Source of the DNA: Bacteroidaceae bacterium | GTDB taxonomy: Bacteria > Bacteroidota > Bacteroidia > Bacteroidales > Bacteroidaceae | Direction of reading: 5' to 3' | Length of the DNA stretch: 64,000 bases | Assembly: GCA_024688885.1 (NCBI GenBank) | Contig: JAILDV010000046.1 | Span: 1-64,000 of the forward strand | Shown: positions 51,069 through 59,024 of the stretch, piece by piece | How positions within the stretch are numbered: the first letter of the stretch is position 1 | Layout of the letters: the number at the start of each line of letters is the position of its first letter | Notes under the pieces: model-generated | What the model saw: only the letters and a program-made list of their open reading frames with translations | What the model was told of the DNA's origin: nothing | Databases searched by the model: none | Made by a program: the position numbers and the translations under genes

Positions 51069-54000
51069 ATGAAACAGCCTTTATTTTTACGCCATATTTG
51101 TATAATCCTTGTCCTCCTTGTGGCTGGGGTGCTACCTGTCTTGGCTCAACAGAATAAGAATGAGTCCATTAGTGGTCGCATCATCGACAATGCAACAGGA
51201 GATCCGCTTCCAAGCACCACGTTGCAACTCTATGAAATCACAACCCGACGCAACAGGAAGGACACCACTTTTGTCAAAGGAGTTTATTCTGAACAGAACG
51301 GACATTTTGGCTTTTCTTCAGTCGGGGCTGGTTCCTATTTGCTGAAGTTGACATTCCTCGGCTATCAGGAAAGACAGATTCCATTTGAAAGGAAAGGACG
51401 TCAGAACACGTCTTTGGGCACCATCTCCATGTTCCCTGAAATCAAGGAGCTTGACGAAACGATTGTTACAGCAAATATCCCCAAGATGGTGGTCAAGGAT
51501 GACACCTTGATTTATAATGCCGATGCGTTCACATTGCCCGAGGGCTCTGTCATTGAGGCGCTGGTGGAAGCGTTGCCTGGCGCTCAAATTGACGAGAATG
51601 GAGGCATCACCATCAATGGTAAGAATGTGAAGCGATTCAAACTGGATGGTCGTGACTTCATGACAGGCAACAACAGTGCCGTGATGAAGAACCTGCCTTC
51701 GTATGTCATCGAAAAGGTGAAAGCGTATGACGAGAAGAGTGACCTTTCACGACTGACAGGCATTGATGATGGAGAAGATGATTTCGTGCTGGAATTCACC
51801 ACCAAGCGAAGTGCCCGAAGAGGTCTGCAGGCCAACCCCGATTTCGGTTATGGAACAGACAATCGTTATGGCATCCGACTGACGGCGATGAAGCCCTTCG
51901 GAGCGATGCGCTACACGTTCATGGGCAATGCCAACAATGTGAATGACCGCAACTTCTCTGGACGTGGAGGACGAGGAAGGGGTAACCGCAATGGACAAAG
52001 GCATACGCAGACGGCTGCTTTGGATGTGAGCTATGAGAACAATAAAGACATCAAATTGAGCGGACGTGTGACTTGGACTCATGGTACGGCTGACAACTGG
52101 AACCGTACAGGCTCTGAAAACTTTGTCAATACACGTGGCGGCTCTTTCTCCAACAGTGTCAACCAGAGCTATTCACGCAACAACAGCTGGACGGGAAACA
52201 TGAACTTGCAATGGGCCATCGACTCGGTCACCACACTCTCGTTCCGTCCCAACCTGTCTTTCTCGACCAACGACAGCCGCAGCCATTCTTCTTCAGCTTC
52301 CTTCAATGCCGATCCCTTTGAGCATACGGAGCAACCTCTGAGCAATGAGGGTAGGGACTTGATGAATAGGCTTGGACTGATTGTGAATGGCAGGCAAAAC
52401 AAGTCGATGAGCTATGGCGAGAGCAAAGACCTCAGCACGCAGTTGCAGCTGCATCGCCGTTTTAGCAATAGTGGACGCAATATGGCGGTCAACGGAAGCA
52501 TCAGCTATCGTGACAACAGTAACCGAAACGCCAACCTCTCACAAGTGCATCTTTACAAGACACAAACGCGTGCGGGCAATGACTCGACTTATCAGACCAA
52601 CCGATACACCTCTTCGCCCAACAATAGCTTCAACTATAATGTGAGCATCACCTATACAGAACCGCTTTACATCTTCAAGCCTAAGCCTGTGCCTGTGGAT
52701 ACTTTGAGCACTGACAGCATCCCGACTCCTGACAATCGTGGAGGTAATGGACGAGGTAATATGGCAGGCGGTCGTGGAGGTGGCAGAGGAGGTGCTGGCG
52801 GGGGCAACCAACGCAATTCGGGTTCGCAAGGCATCTTCCTGCAGGTGAACTACAATTTCCGCTATAGCTATCAGAAGAATGACCCGTCGACTTACGACTT
52901 CCCCGATTTGGGTGAAGAGGCATTCGATGCTGTGTTGCGGGACTACCGCGATTGGAACCGTTTGTTTGGTTTCTTGGAAAATCCTTATGAAGAATATCTC
53001 TCCACTCGTCTGAGCCGCTACTCGGAACGTAAGGAGTATGGACACAACATCAATGTGCAGCTGCGATTGGTGCGCAACAAGCTCAACATGAATGTGGGTG
53101 TGTCTGCCCAACCTCAGCGTTCGCACTACATTCAGCAATATCTGGGACGTCCAGTTGACACTATTCGCTCGGTTGTCAACTATTCGCCTACGCTCAATAT
53201 GCGCTATCGCTTCACTCAGCAGACCAATCTGCAGGTGACACTGCGTGGACAAACCCAACAACCATCCATCACTCAACTTCTGAACATCTACGACGACACC
53301 AACCCACTCAACATCACGATGGGTAATCCGGGCTTGAAGCCTTCCTTCACCACCAGCATGGATGTCACTTTCCAGAAACAACGCACACCGAAATACGTGA
53401 CTGACAGTTTGGGCAACAATATCCCTAAGGCTTATCGTCACGGGAGTTTCAGCACCAACGCAAGTGTACGCCGCACCACCAATTCGGTGGGCAACATTGT
53501 CACCTATGATGAGGATACGGGTGGGCGCATCTCACGACCAGAAAACTTTGACGGTAACTGGAGCACCAGCGGAGGCATCACATACAACACGGCTCTTGAC
53601 ACCTTGAACCGCTGGGATGTCAGTGGCTCCATCCGAGGCAGCTACAACCACCATGTCTCGTATGTGAATCTGAACCGAAGCGCATCGTCAGAACGCAATG
53701 TCACGCATACCTACAATCTCACCCCTTCGACTTCGCTCAGCTTTCGCAACAAGTGGCTCAGCGTCTCCCTGAATGCCAATGTCACTTTTGCCCGAACGGA
53801 GAACGAACTGCAGGCTTCGCGCAATCTGTCCACGTGGAATTTCCAGTATGGCGGCAACACCCGAATCACCTTCCCTTGGGGTTCCAGTCTTTCAACCGAC
53901 TTCCACATGTACAGTAAACGTGGTTACAGCGACAAGTCGCTCAATACGAATGAGTTGCTTTGGAATGCACAGCTGTCACATTCCTTCCTGCGTGGCAAGA

Positions 54001-54194
54001 AATTGACGGTGATGTTCCAATGGTATGACATCCTTCATGAAGAGTCAAACTTCACCCGAACCGTCAATGCCAACGGTTGGACGGATCGTGAGGTGAATGC
54101 CATCACCAGTTATGCGATGCTACATGTCAGCTATCGCCTCAATGTCTTTGGAGGTCGCAATAGCGCAAGAGGTGGGGGTGGCGGAAGATTTTAG
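51069..54194 (+). CDS. TonB-receptor-like outer-membrane beta-barrel protein, Gly-rich tail
   Basis: 1041 residues. Signal peptide, a carboxypeptidase-regulatory-like domain (SISGRIIDNATGDPLPSTTLQLYE), then a plug-like domain (YNADAFTLPEGSVIEALVEALPGAQIDENGGITINGKNVKRFKLDGRDFM). A large barrel follows with Asn/Arg-rich strands (TLSFRPNLSFSTNDSRSH). A Gly/Arg-rich loop (GGNGRGNMAGGRGGGRGGAG) lies mid-barrel, and the protein ends FGGRNSARGGGGGRF rather than with the usual barrel-closing aromatic. It is a paralog of the gene at 59025. Substrate unknown; no SusD partner. Confidence 0.85.
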   Translation: MKQPLFLRHICIILVLLVAGVLPVLAQQNKNESISGRIIDNATGDPLPSTTLQLYEITTRRNRKDTTFVKGVYSEQNGHFGFSSVGAGSYLLKLTFLGYQERQIPFERKGRQNTSLGTISMFPEIKELDETIVTANIPKMVVKDDTLIYNADAFTLPEGSVIEALVEALPGAQIDENGGITINGKNVKRFKLDGRDFMTGNNSAVMKNLPSYVIEKVKAYDEKSDLSRLTGIDDGEDDFVLEFTTKRSARRGLQANPDFGYGTDNRYGIRLTAMKPFGAMRYTFMGNANNVNDRNFSGRGGRGRGNRNGQRHTQTAALDVSYENNKDIKLSGRVTWTHGTADNWNRTGSENFVNTRGGSFSNSVNQSYSRNNSWTGNMNLQWAIDSVTTLSFRPNLSFSTNDSRSHSSSASFNADPFEHTEQPLSNEGRDLMNRLGLIVNGRQNKSMSYGESKDLSTQLQLHRRFSNSGRNMAVNGSISYRDNSNRNANLSQVHLYKTQTRAGNDSTYQTNRYTSSPNNSFNYNVSITYTEPLYIFKPKPVPVDTLSTDSIPTPDNRGGNGRGNMAGGRGGGRGGAGGGNQRNSGSQGIFLQVNYNFRYSYQKNDPSTYDFPDLGEEAFDAVLRDYRDWNRLFGFLENPYEEYLSTRLSRYSERKEYGHNINVQLRLVRNKLNMNVGVSAQPQRSHYIQQYLGRPVDTIRSVVNYSPTLNMRYRFTQQTNLQVTLRGQTQQPSITQLLNIYDDTNPLNITMGNPGLKPSFTTSMDVTFQKQRTPKYVTDSLGNNIPKAYRHGSFSTNASVRRTTNSVGNIVTYDEDTGGRISRPENFDGNWSTSGGITYNTALDTLNRWDVSGSIRGSYNHHVSYVNLNRSASSERNVTHTYNLTPSTSLSFRNKWLSVSLNANVTFARTENELQASRNLSTWNFQYGGNTRITFPWGSSLSTDFHMYSKRGYSDKSLNTNELLWNAQLSHSFLRGKKLTVMFQWYDILHEESNFTRTVNANGWTDREVNAITSYAMLHVSYRLNVFGGRNSARGGGGGRF

Positions 54195-54213
54195 ACGGTA
54201 AACTTCAAATCAT

Positions 54214-54708
54214 TTAAGCGTCAGCAAACACTTTTCCGTCTTCAAGCGTGATTTTCAGTTTGGTGTATTCACTGTGGAAATCGTGTTCCAGACGATTCAG
54301 ATAGCGGGCGCTTTCCCATTTGCACATCGGGAGGTCATGTAGCAGATAGTTGCCGCAAGCCTCAGGTCGTGTGGCAGGTATTTCAGTCTGTGTGAGAATC
54401 CATTGGAGGCACTCGATGGTCAAGCGTCGCATGTCCTCCACAGTGTAGGTTCCTGTCATGATGATATACATGCCCGTGAGACACCCCATGGGACCTACAT
54501 ACACCACATCCTCTTTTACGTCAGAATTACGGAACCATGTTGCCATCAGGTGTTCCAGACTATGTATGGCTGCTGGAGCTACAGCTGGCTCTTTGTTGGG
54601 TTCTGTGATACGTAGGTCAAAAGTGGTGAAACCCTTATCCTCACGTGACACGTAGATGCCGGGTTTCAAGTGGGTGTGGTCGATGGTGAAACTTTGTACG
54701 ACTTCCAT
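54214..54708 (-). CDS. luxS: S-ribosylhomocysteine lyase
   Basis: 164 residues. Splits S-ribosylhomocysteine into homocysteine and DPD, the precursor of autoinducer-2; part of the activated methyl cycle. Zinc ligands in HSLEH (residues 49-53) and the Cys of EACGNYLLH, with the catalytic Cys 76 in VGPMGCLTGMYII. Normal length. It converges with the receptor gene at 51069 and has its own promoter. The homocysteine it makes is the substrate of the methionine synthase whose activation domain is at 4031. Confidence 0.95.
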   Translation of the reverse strand: MEVVQSFTIDHTHLKPGIYVSREDKGFTTFDLRITEPNKEPAVAPAAIHSLEHLMATWFRNSDVKEDVVYVGPMGCLTGMYIIMTGTYTVEDMRRLTIECLQWILTQTEIPATRPEACGNYLLHDLPMCKWESARYLNRLEHDFHSEYTKLKITLEDGKVFADA

Positions 54709-54746
54709 AATGATGCTTCTTTAGGATGATAGAATGATTTGCGGTG

Positions 54747-54754
54747 CAAAGGTA
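54747..54754 (-). promoter_or_regulatory. -7 promoter element for luxS
   Basis: TACCTTTG on the minus strand, 38 bp before luxS. It lies just after the stop of the helicase gene at 54766. Confidence 0.65.
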
Positions 54755-54765
54755 CAAATTTCTTT

Positions 54766-56403
54766 TCAACCCTCCAACATTTTCTCCATCACTTGTTCTT
54801 TCGGCCAGTTGACAAAAAACACCCGTGTCGTGGCTCGTGTGATGGCTGTGTAGAGCCAACGGAAATACTCAGGAGTGAGCATGTCTTCTGTGATGTAGCC
54901 TTGGTCGATGAAGACGTTGATCCATTGTCCGCCTTGGGCTTTGTGGCAAGTGACGGCATAGGCATACTTGATTTGCAGGGCGTTGTAGTAAGGGTCTTGA
55001 CGCAGAGCTTTGAGCCTGTCTTGCTTGGAGCGTAGGGTAGGGTCGCCAGCGTAGTCTTCCATGATATTATTATATAATGTGTCCTGCTGCTCTTTGTTGA
55101 GGGCTGGTGCTTCGGATTGGAGGGTGTCAGTGAGAACAGTCAGTTCCATCTGGAAGTTGTCGAAGTCGGGAAACTCCAAAGTGGCATCAACGAAAGTGAA
55201 ACCATAGAAGTTGCGCTCGTTACGCACTCTTTTGATGATGGCTGTGTCACCATTGGCAATGAAGTCCATAACAGACCCCTTTCCCGTTTCCCCTTGAGGG
55301 GAAAGGCGGTTACCTTGCTCGTCTGTTTTCTCATTAGCAGGGATACTATTCTCTCCCTGTAGGGAGGGTGAGGGGAGGGTCTGGTTGTACTTCTCCACCC
55401 AATAATAATTGTTTTTTGCCACCATGAGCATGTCGCCACCTTCAAGTGGTTCTTCTCTCCACAGGATTCTGGAGCGGATGCCGTTGTTGTAGAGATTGGC
55501 GCGTTTGTTGCTGCGGGTGACGACGATGGTTTCATCCTCTCCGTCACGTTGGTAGCACTCCTCGAGAACTTCAATCAGGTCGTTGCCAGAGATGTTTTTC
55601 ACGTCTGGAAAGCCTTTGAAAAGAATCTGGGGTAAAGACCCTCCCAAATGGAGGGGGCGATTTCTTGGTTCGTTAGTTGTTCTATCGGCAAAGATGCTAC
55701 TCCCTCCATATAGGGAGGGTGAGGGGAGGGTCTGTCTCAAATGTGTGGCATTCCAGAGGATGCCAGAGGCATTGGCTTGTCTGACCACTTGAGTGAGGGT
55801 GTGGCTGATGACATGGAAACCATAACCACCCATATATTCATCGCTGAGGGCAGGACTTTCATCATCACCCACAGGGGGCAGCTGGGCAGTGTCACCCATC
55901 AGAATGAGTCTGCATCCTTTACCTCCATAGACAAAGTGAACGAGGTCGTCAAGCAAACGTCCAGTGCCGTAGCTCATCCCTCCTTGGGGGGACAGGAGGG
56001 GGGCTTCATTGGCTATCATGGAGGCTTCATCACAAATGAAGAGGAGGTTCTGCCGCATGTTGAAATTCAGGGTGAAGATGGAATCCTTGTCAATGGATTT
56101 CTGACGGTAGATGCGCTTGTGAATGGTGAACGAGGGATGGTCTGCATATAAGGAAAAGACCTTGGCGGCACGCCCTGTTGGTGCCATCAGCACACATTCT
56201 CGTTCAAGTTGCTCCATCGTCTTGACGAGGGCACTGACGAGCGATGTTTTTCCTGTGCCTGCAAAACCTCGGAGAATGAACACCGAATCAGCATCGGGCG
56301 TGAGGATGAATTGGCAAAGCGAGTCAATGACTTTTTTCTGGTCGTTGGTCGGTTTATGCCCGAAATGGTGCAAAATAAGGTCTTTTAAGTAGTCTTTTAT
56401 CAT
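54766..56403 (-). CDS. RecD-like SF1 helicase (AAA_30/UvrD-C2 type) with three in-frame palindromic insertions
   Basis: 545 residues from Met at 56403 (MIKDYLKDLILHHFGHKPTNDQ). The longer ORF-track start adds 17 residues of AT-rich upstream DNA. Motifs: Walker A RGFAGTGKTSL, motif Ia MAPTGRAAKV, Walker B FICDEASMI, motif III LMGDTAQLPPVGDD, and late motifs AYAVTCHKAQGGQW and LYTAITRATTRV. Likely a 5'-3' DNA helicase in repair. Foreign palindromic segments lie at about residues 132-143, 224-256 and 341-377, all in frame, enlarging it beyond the roughly 470 residues I would expect. Confidence 0.88.
   Translation of the reverse strand: MIKDYLKDLILHHFGHKPTNDQKKVIDSLCQFILTPDADSVFILRGFAGTGKTSLVSALVKTMEQLERECVLMAPTGRAAKVFSLYADHPSFTIHKRIYRQKSIDKDSIFTLNFNMRQNLLFICDEASMIANEAPLLSPQGGMSYGTGRLLDDLVHFVYGGKGCRLILMGDTAQLPPVGDDESPALSDEYMGGYGFHVISHTLTQVVRQANASGILWNATHLRQTLPSPSLYGGSSIFADRTTNEPRNRPLHLGGSLPQILFKGFPDVKNISGNDLIEVLEECYQRDGEDETIVVTRSNKRANLYNNGIRSRILWREEPLEGGDMLMVAKNNYYWVEKYNQTLPSPSLQGENSIPANEKTDEQGNRLSPQGETGKGSVMDFIANGDTAIIKRVRNERNFYGFTFVDATLEFPDFDNFQMELTVLTDTLQSEAPALNKEQQDTLYNNIMEDYAGDPTLRSKQDRLKALRQDPYYNALQIKYAYAVTCHKAQGGQWINVFIDQGYITEDMLTPEYFRWLYTAITRATTRVFFVNWPKEQVMEKMLEG
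55273..55382 (-). repeat. in-frame palindromic element (type A, full copy) in the helicase gene
   Basis: 110 bp, the same span as the mtaB copy. Read with the gene: AGACCCTCCCCTCACCCTCC, then palindrome, then AGTATCCCTGCTAATGAGAA. It ends in a right arm with TTTCCCCTCAAGGGGAAA. Encodes QTLPSPSLQGENSIPANEK then TDEQGNRLSPQGETGKG. Confidence 0.9.
55636..55733 (-). repeat. in-frame palindromic element (type A, shorter copy) in the helicase gene
   Basis: 98 bp, 12 bp (four codons) less than the full copies, mostly due to shorter right-arm sequence. The left arm is again AGACCCTCCCCTCACCCTCC. Encodes QTLPSPSLYGGSSIFADRT then TNEPRNRPLHLGGSL. Confidence 0.88.
55974..56008 (-). repeat. in-frame palindromic remnant (type C-like) in the helicase gene
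   Basis: Read with the gene: GCCCCCCTCCTGTCCCCCCA then AGGAGGG, encoding APLLSPQGG. It resembles the alaS insert ([10 protein letters not shown]) but is shorter and more diverged. It sits directly after the Walker B motif. Confidence 0.5.
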
Positions 56404-56454
56404 CTTTTTTGAAAAAAATGCGGAAAGTTGTGGGTGCAATTCAAAATTTTGCAC

Positions 56455-56462
56455 TATTTTTG
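56455..56462 (+). promoter_or_regulatory. -7 promoter element for the 249-aa membrane protein operon
   Basis: TATTTTTG fits TAnnTTTG and lies 107 bp before the start at 56570, implying a leader of about 100 nt. Confidence 0.45.
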
Positions 56463-56569
56463 CAACGAATATAGTGATTATTCATGAACTGGACTATAAG
56501 CGAGGCGAAAAACTTGCTTTTAGAACGGTAAAAAAGCGTGGAAACAATAAAAAATTAACAAAACATATC

Positions 56570-57319
56570 ATGAAAAAAAGTGTAATAAATGGACTTCTTG
56601 TCGTTTGTACATTAGGTCTGGTCGCTGCATGCATCTTTAGCATCTACAGCGATATTGCCTTTGATGAGGAGAAGGCAGAACGTGAGAAACTGGTTATTGC
56701 CCGTCTGATGCAGATTCGCGATGCAGAGGAGCAGTACAAGATGACGTTTGGTGAATACTGCGGCACCATCGACTCTCTGATTGATTTTGTGAAGAACGGC
56801 AAGACTGTTGACAAGATCATCAAGGAAGGTGAGCTGACAGATGACCAGTTGGAAGCCGGTATGACCGAAAGAGAAGCTGTCGCTCAAGGTCTCATCAAGC
56901 GTGACACCATTTGGATGACTGCTGCAGAGAAGTTGGGCATCGCTAATCCAGACTCTATGAAGTATGTGCCAGTTGGTCGTCCTGCTGATGGCACATTCTT
57001 CGTGGTTCACTCCACTTTTGACCCCTCTTTGTACGACACCATTTATCAGGGTGTGATCGAATTGCGTAAGAAGGCTCAGTTCAACATGAAGTCCAATGAG
57101 TTCGACATGCTGGTTGAGTTCCGTGCTCGTCTGGAAGATTACATGGACGGCATGAACGAGAAGAAGGTCAAGAGCGTGAAGGCTGACTTGAAGAAGCGTC
57201 ACAGAAACCGTGCTGAACTGATGCTCGACAATGAGGACCAGACTGATGGTGAATGGTACGGACTCCGTATCGGTGACCTTGAGGATACGAACAACAAGAT
57301 GGCTGGTAACTGGGAATAA
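56570..57319 (+). CDS. single-pass membrane protein of unknown function
   Basis: 249 residues from ATG 56570. The ORF-track extension to 56474 is charged and precedes the signal/membrane segment, so it is not used. One N-terminal membrane helix (VINGLLVVCTLGLVAACIFSIYS) is followed by a charged helical region (EREKLVIARLMQIRDAEEQYKMTFGEYCGTIDSLIDFV) and a C-terminal GEWYGLRIGDLEDTNNKMAGNWE. It precedes DUF3822 and rsmD genes, a grouping I associate with Bacteroidales. Role unknown. Confidence 0.78.
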   Translation: MKKSVINGLLVVCTLGLVAACIFSIYSDIAFDEEKAEREKLVIARLMQIRDAEEQYKMTFGEYCGTIDSLIDFVKNGKTVDKIIKEGELTDDQLEAGMTEREAVAQGLIKRDTIWMTAAEKLGIANPDSMKYVPVGRPADGTFFVVHSTFDPSLYDTIYQGVIELRKKAQFNMKSNEFDMLVEFRARLEDYMDGMNEKKVKSVKADLKKRHRNRAELMLDNEDQTDGEWYGLRIGDLEDTNNKMAGNWE

Positions 57320-57348
57320 TCAAGTTGACAAATGATAGTTGACAATTG

Positions 57349-58161
57349 ATGGCAGATATTCAGATTAACAATAAAAGTTTGTCCATTCGGGTCTGCTCGA
57401 ATGGACTTTCTTTTTGTACTTATACGCCCGGTCAGGAAAATCCGTTCGAATATAAAGTGTGGGATGTAAACCACACCATCTCGCTGACAGCGAACCTGAA
57501 GGATGCGCTGATGAATGAGCTGATGCTGAAACAGGAGTATCAGCGAGTGAATGTGCTCATCACCACTCCTCACTTCACAACGGTGCCTGTTGCCGCATTC
57601 AAGAAGGAGGACATTCATGCTGTGTATCAGTTCACTTTCCCGAAGGATAAGCCCCAGCATGTCAGTTACAATGTGTTGCGCCGTTCGGGCATTGCCATTG
57701 TGTTCGGGTTGGAGCGAAGCATCTATCAGCTCTTGCTCGATGACTTCCCTCGTGCTCGTTTCTATGCCTCTGCCAGCACGCTGATAGAGTTTTTCAGCGA
57801 GAAGAGTTTGTTCGGTCCCGGAAAAAAGATGTTTGTCTATCTGCACGAGAAAGAGATTACTCTTTATGCCTTTGAACAAGGACGTATGCTCTTTGTCAAT
57901 AATTTCGAATGCACCAGTGTGGCAGATATGCAGTACTACACCCTCAATGTATGGAAAGAACTGGGTTTCGACCAGGTGGACGATGCTCTTTGCGTGGTGG
58001 GTGATATGGAGAAACGCACTGTTGAACTGTCTGAGAAAATCAAGTATTTCCTGCAGAATGTCTCTGTCATTGACCGCAGCGAAGATTTCAAAGACCGTCT
58101 GACGATGGGCAACAGCTTTATTCCTTATGATTTGCAGACCTTGCTCATCTGCGGTTTCTGA
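57349..58161 (+). CDS. DUF3822 family protein
   Basis: 270 residues. The ORF track begins one codon earlier at a TTG; ATG 57349 is preferred. Conserved features fit DUF3822: an N-terminal strand pair (LSIRVCSNGLSFCTY), a middle VNVLITTPHFTTVPVAAFKKED and a second Rossmann-like half (MFVYLHEKEITLYAFEQGRMLFVNNF). The two-lobed pattern suggests an actin/ASKHA-like fold without obvious ATP-site residues. Function unknown; linked to rsmD, 23 bp downstream. Confidence 0.82.
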   Translation: MADIQINNKSLSIRVCSNGLSFCTYTPGQENPFEYKVWDVNHTISLTANLKDALMNELMLKQEYQRVNVLITTPHFTTVPVAAFKKEDIHAVYQFTFPKDKPQHVSYNVLRRSGIAIVFGLERSIYQLLLDDFPRARFYASASTLIEFFSEKSLFGPGKKMFVYLHEKEITLYAFEQGRMLFVNNFECTSVADMQYYTLNVWKELGFDQVDDALCVVGDMEKRTVELSEKIKYFLQNVSVIDRSEDFKDRLTMGNSFIPYDLQTLLICGF

Positions 58162-58184
58162 GTTCTTTAACTTCTATCATCTTC

Positions 58185-58715
58185 ATGCGAATCATTCGAG
58201 GAAAATATAAGGGACGTCATGTCCCTACACCGACAGGTTTCAAGGCACGCCCCACCACAGACTTTGCCAAGGAGGGACTGTTTAATATCTTGGAGAATGT
58301 CTATGTGGATTTTGAATCGTCACCCACAGCTCTTGATCTCTTTGCTGGCACAGGCTCAATCGGTTTGGAATTGGCATCGCGTGGATGCAGAAAGGTGGTG
58401 TCAGTGGAGAAGGATTTCAAGCATTGGCAGTTCCTGATGCGTGTGCAGAAAGAGTTGCAAGTGCAGGAATGGCTGCCGCTGAAAGGTGATGTATTTAAAT
58501 ATGTACAGACGTGCAAAGAACATTACGACATCATCTTTGCCGACCCTCCTTACGCATTGGAGAACCTGAAAGACATTCCTGATGTGGCTTTGCCGTTATT
58601 GGCGGAAGACGGATTGCTTGTTCTGGAACATGGCAGCAACGATGATTTCTCTGCTCATCCCCGTTTTGTTGAGCATCGTAACTACGGAAGTGTAAACTTC
58701 TCATTCTTCCAATAA
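58185..58715 (+). CDS. rsmD: 16S rRNA (guanine-966-N2)-methyltransferase
   Basis: 176 residues. Methylates G966 of 16S rRNA. N-terminal MRIIRGKYKGR and RPTTDFAKEGLFNIL, SAM-binding LDLFAGTGSIGLELASRG and the catalytic motif DIIFADPPY. Normal length. It ends the operon with DUF3822, and its transcripts probably stop at the terminator at 58916. Confidence 0.93.
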   Translation: MRIIRGKYKGRHVPTPTGFKARPTTDFAKEGLFNILENVYVDFESSPTALDLFAGTGSIGLELASRGCRKVVSVEKDFKHWQFLMRVQKELQVQEWLPLKGDVFKYVQTCKEHYDIIFADPPYALENLKDIPDVALPLLAEDGLLVLEHGSNDDFSAHPRFVEHRNYGSVNFSFFQ

Positions 58716-58759
58716 CTCCTTTATATTAAATGATTGAAGGTTCGTATATTTTATTGGGG

Positions 58760-58875
58760 GGAGTTAAAGGAGTTAAGGAGTTATCGCTACGCTCAGGAGT
58801 TAAAGCCGTTACCTTGCACAAGAGGAGTTTCCACCTGCCAAAGTATCGGCTCTAACTCCTTAACTCCTTAACTCC
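58760..58875. repeat. GGAGTTAA inverted-repeat element
   Basis: The left arm of three GGAGTTAA-type units (58760-58783) is mirrored by TAACTCCT units (58853-58875). Between them is ATCGCTACGCTCAGG. Units are 7-8 bp. It occupies the gap between the convergent rsmD and receptor genes. Confidence 0.75.
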
Positions 58876-58915
58876 ACAATAAATAGCGTTAAGCTTAAAG
58901 CGAAAGTGTCAAACA

Positions 58916-58944
58916 AAAGGCTCGACCGGTTTGGTCGAGCCTTT
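58916..58944. terminator. bidirectional intrinsic terminator
   Basis: A perfect 12-bp stem AAAGGCTCGACC/GGTCGAGCCTTT with a five-base loop. The A/T ends allow use by both the rsmD operon and the opposing receptor gene. Confidence 0.8.
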
Positions 58945-59024
58945 CTTGTGTTCTTTGTAATTGAGAACAGAAGTTATATAATAATTTAAGTTTAGTAATC
59001 TTGGGATGTTGATGGAGTAGGGGA

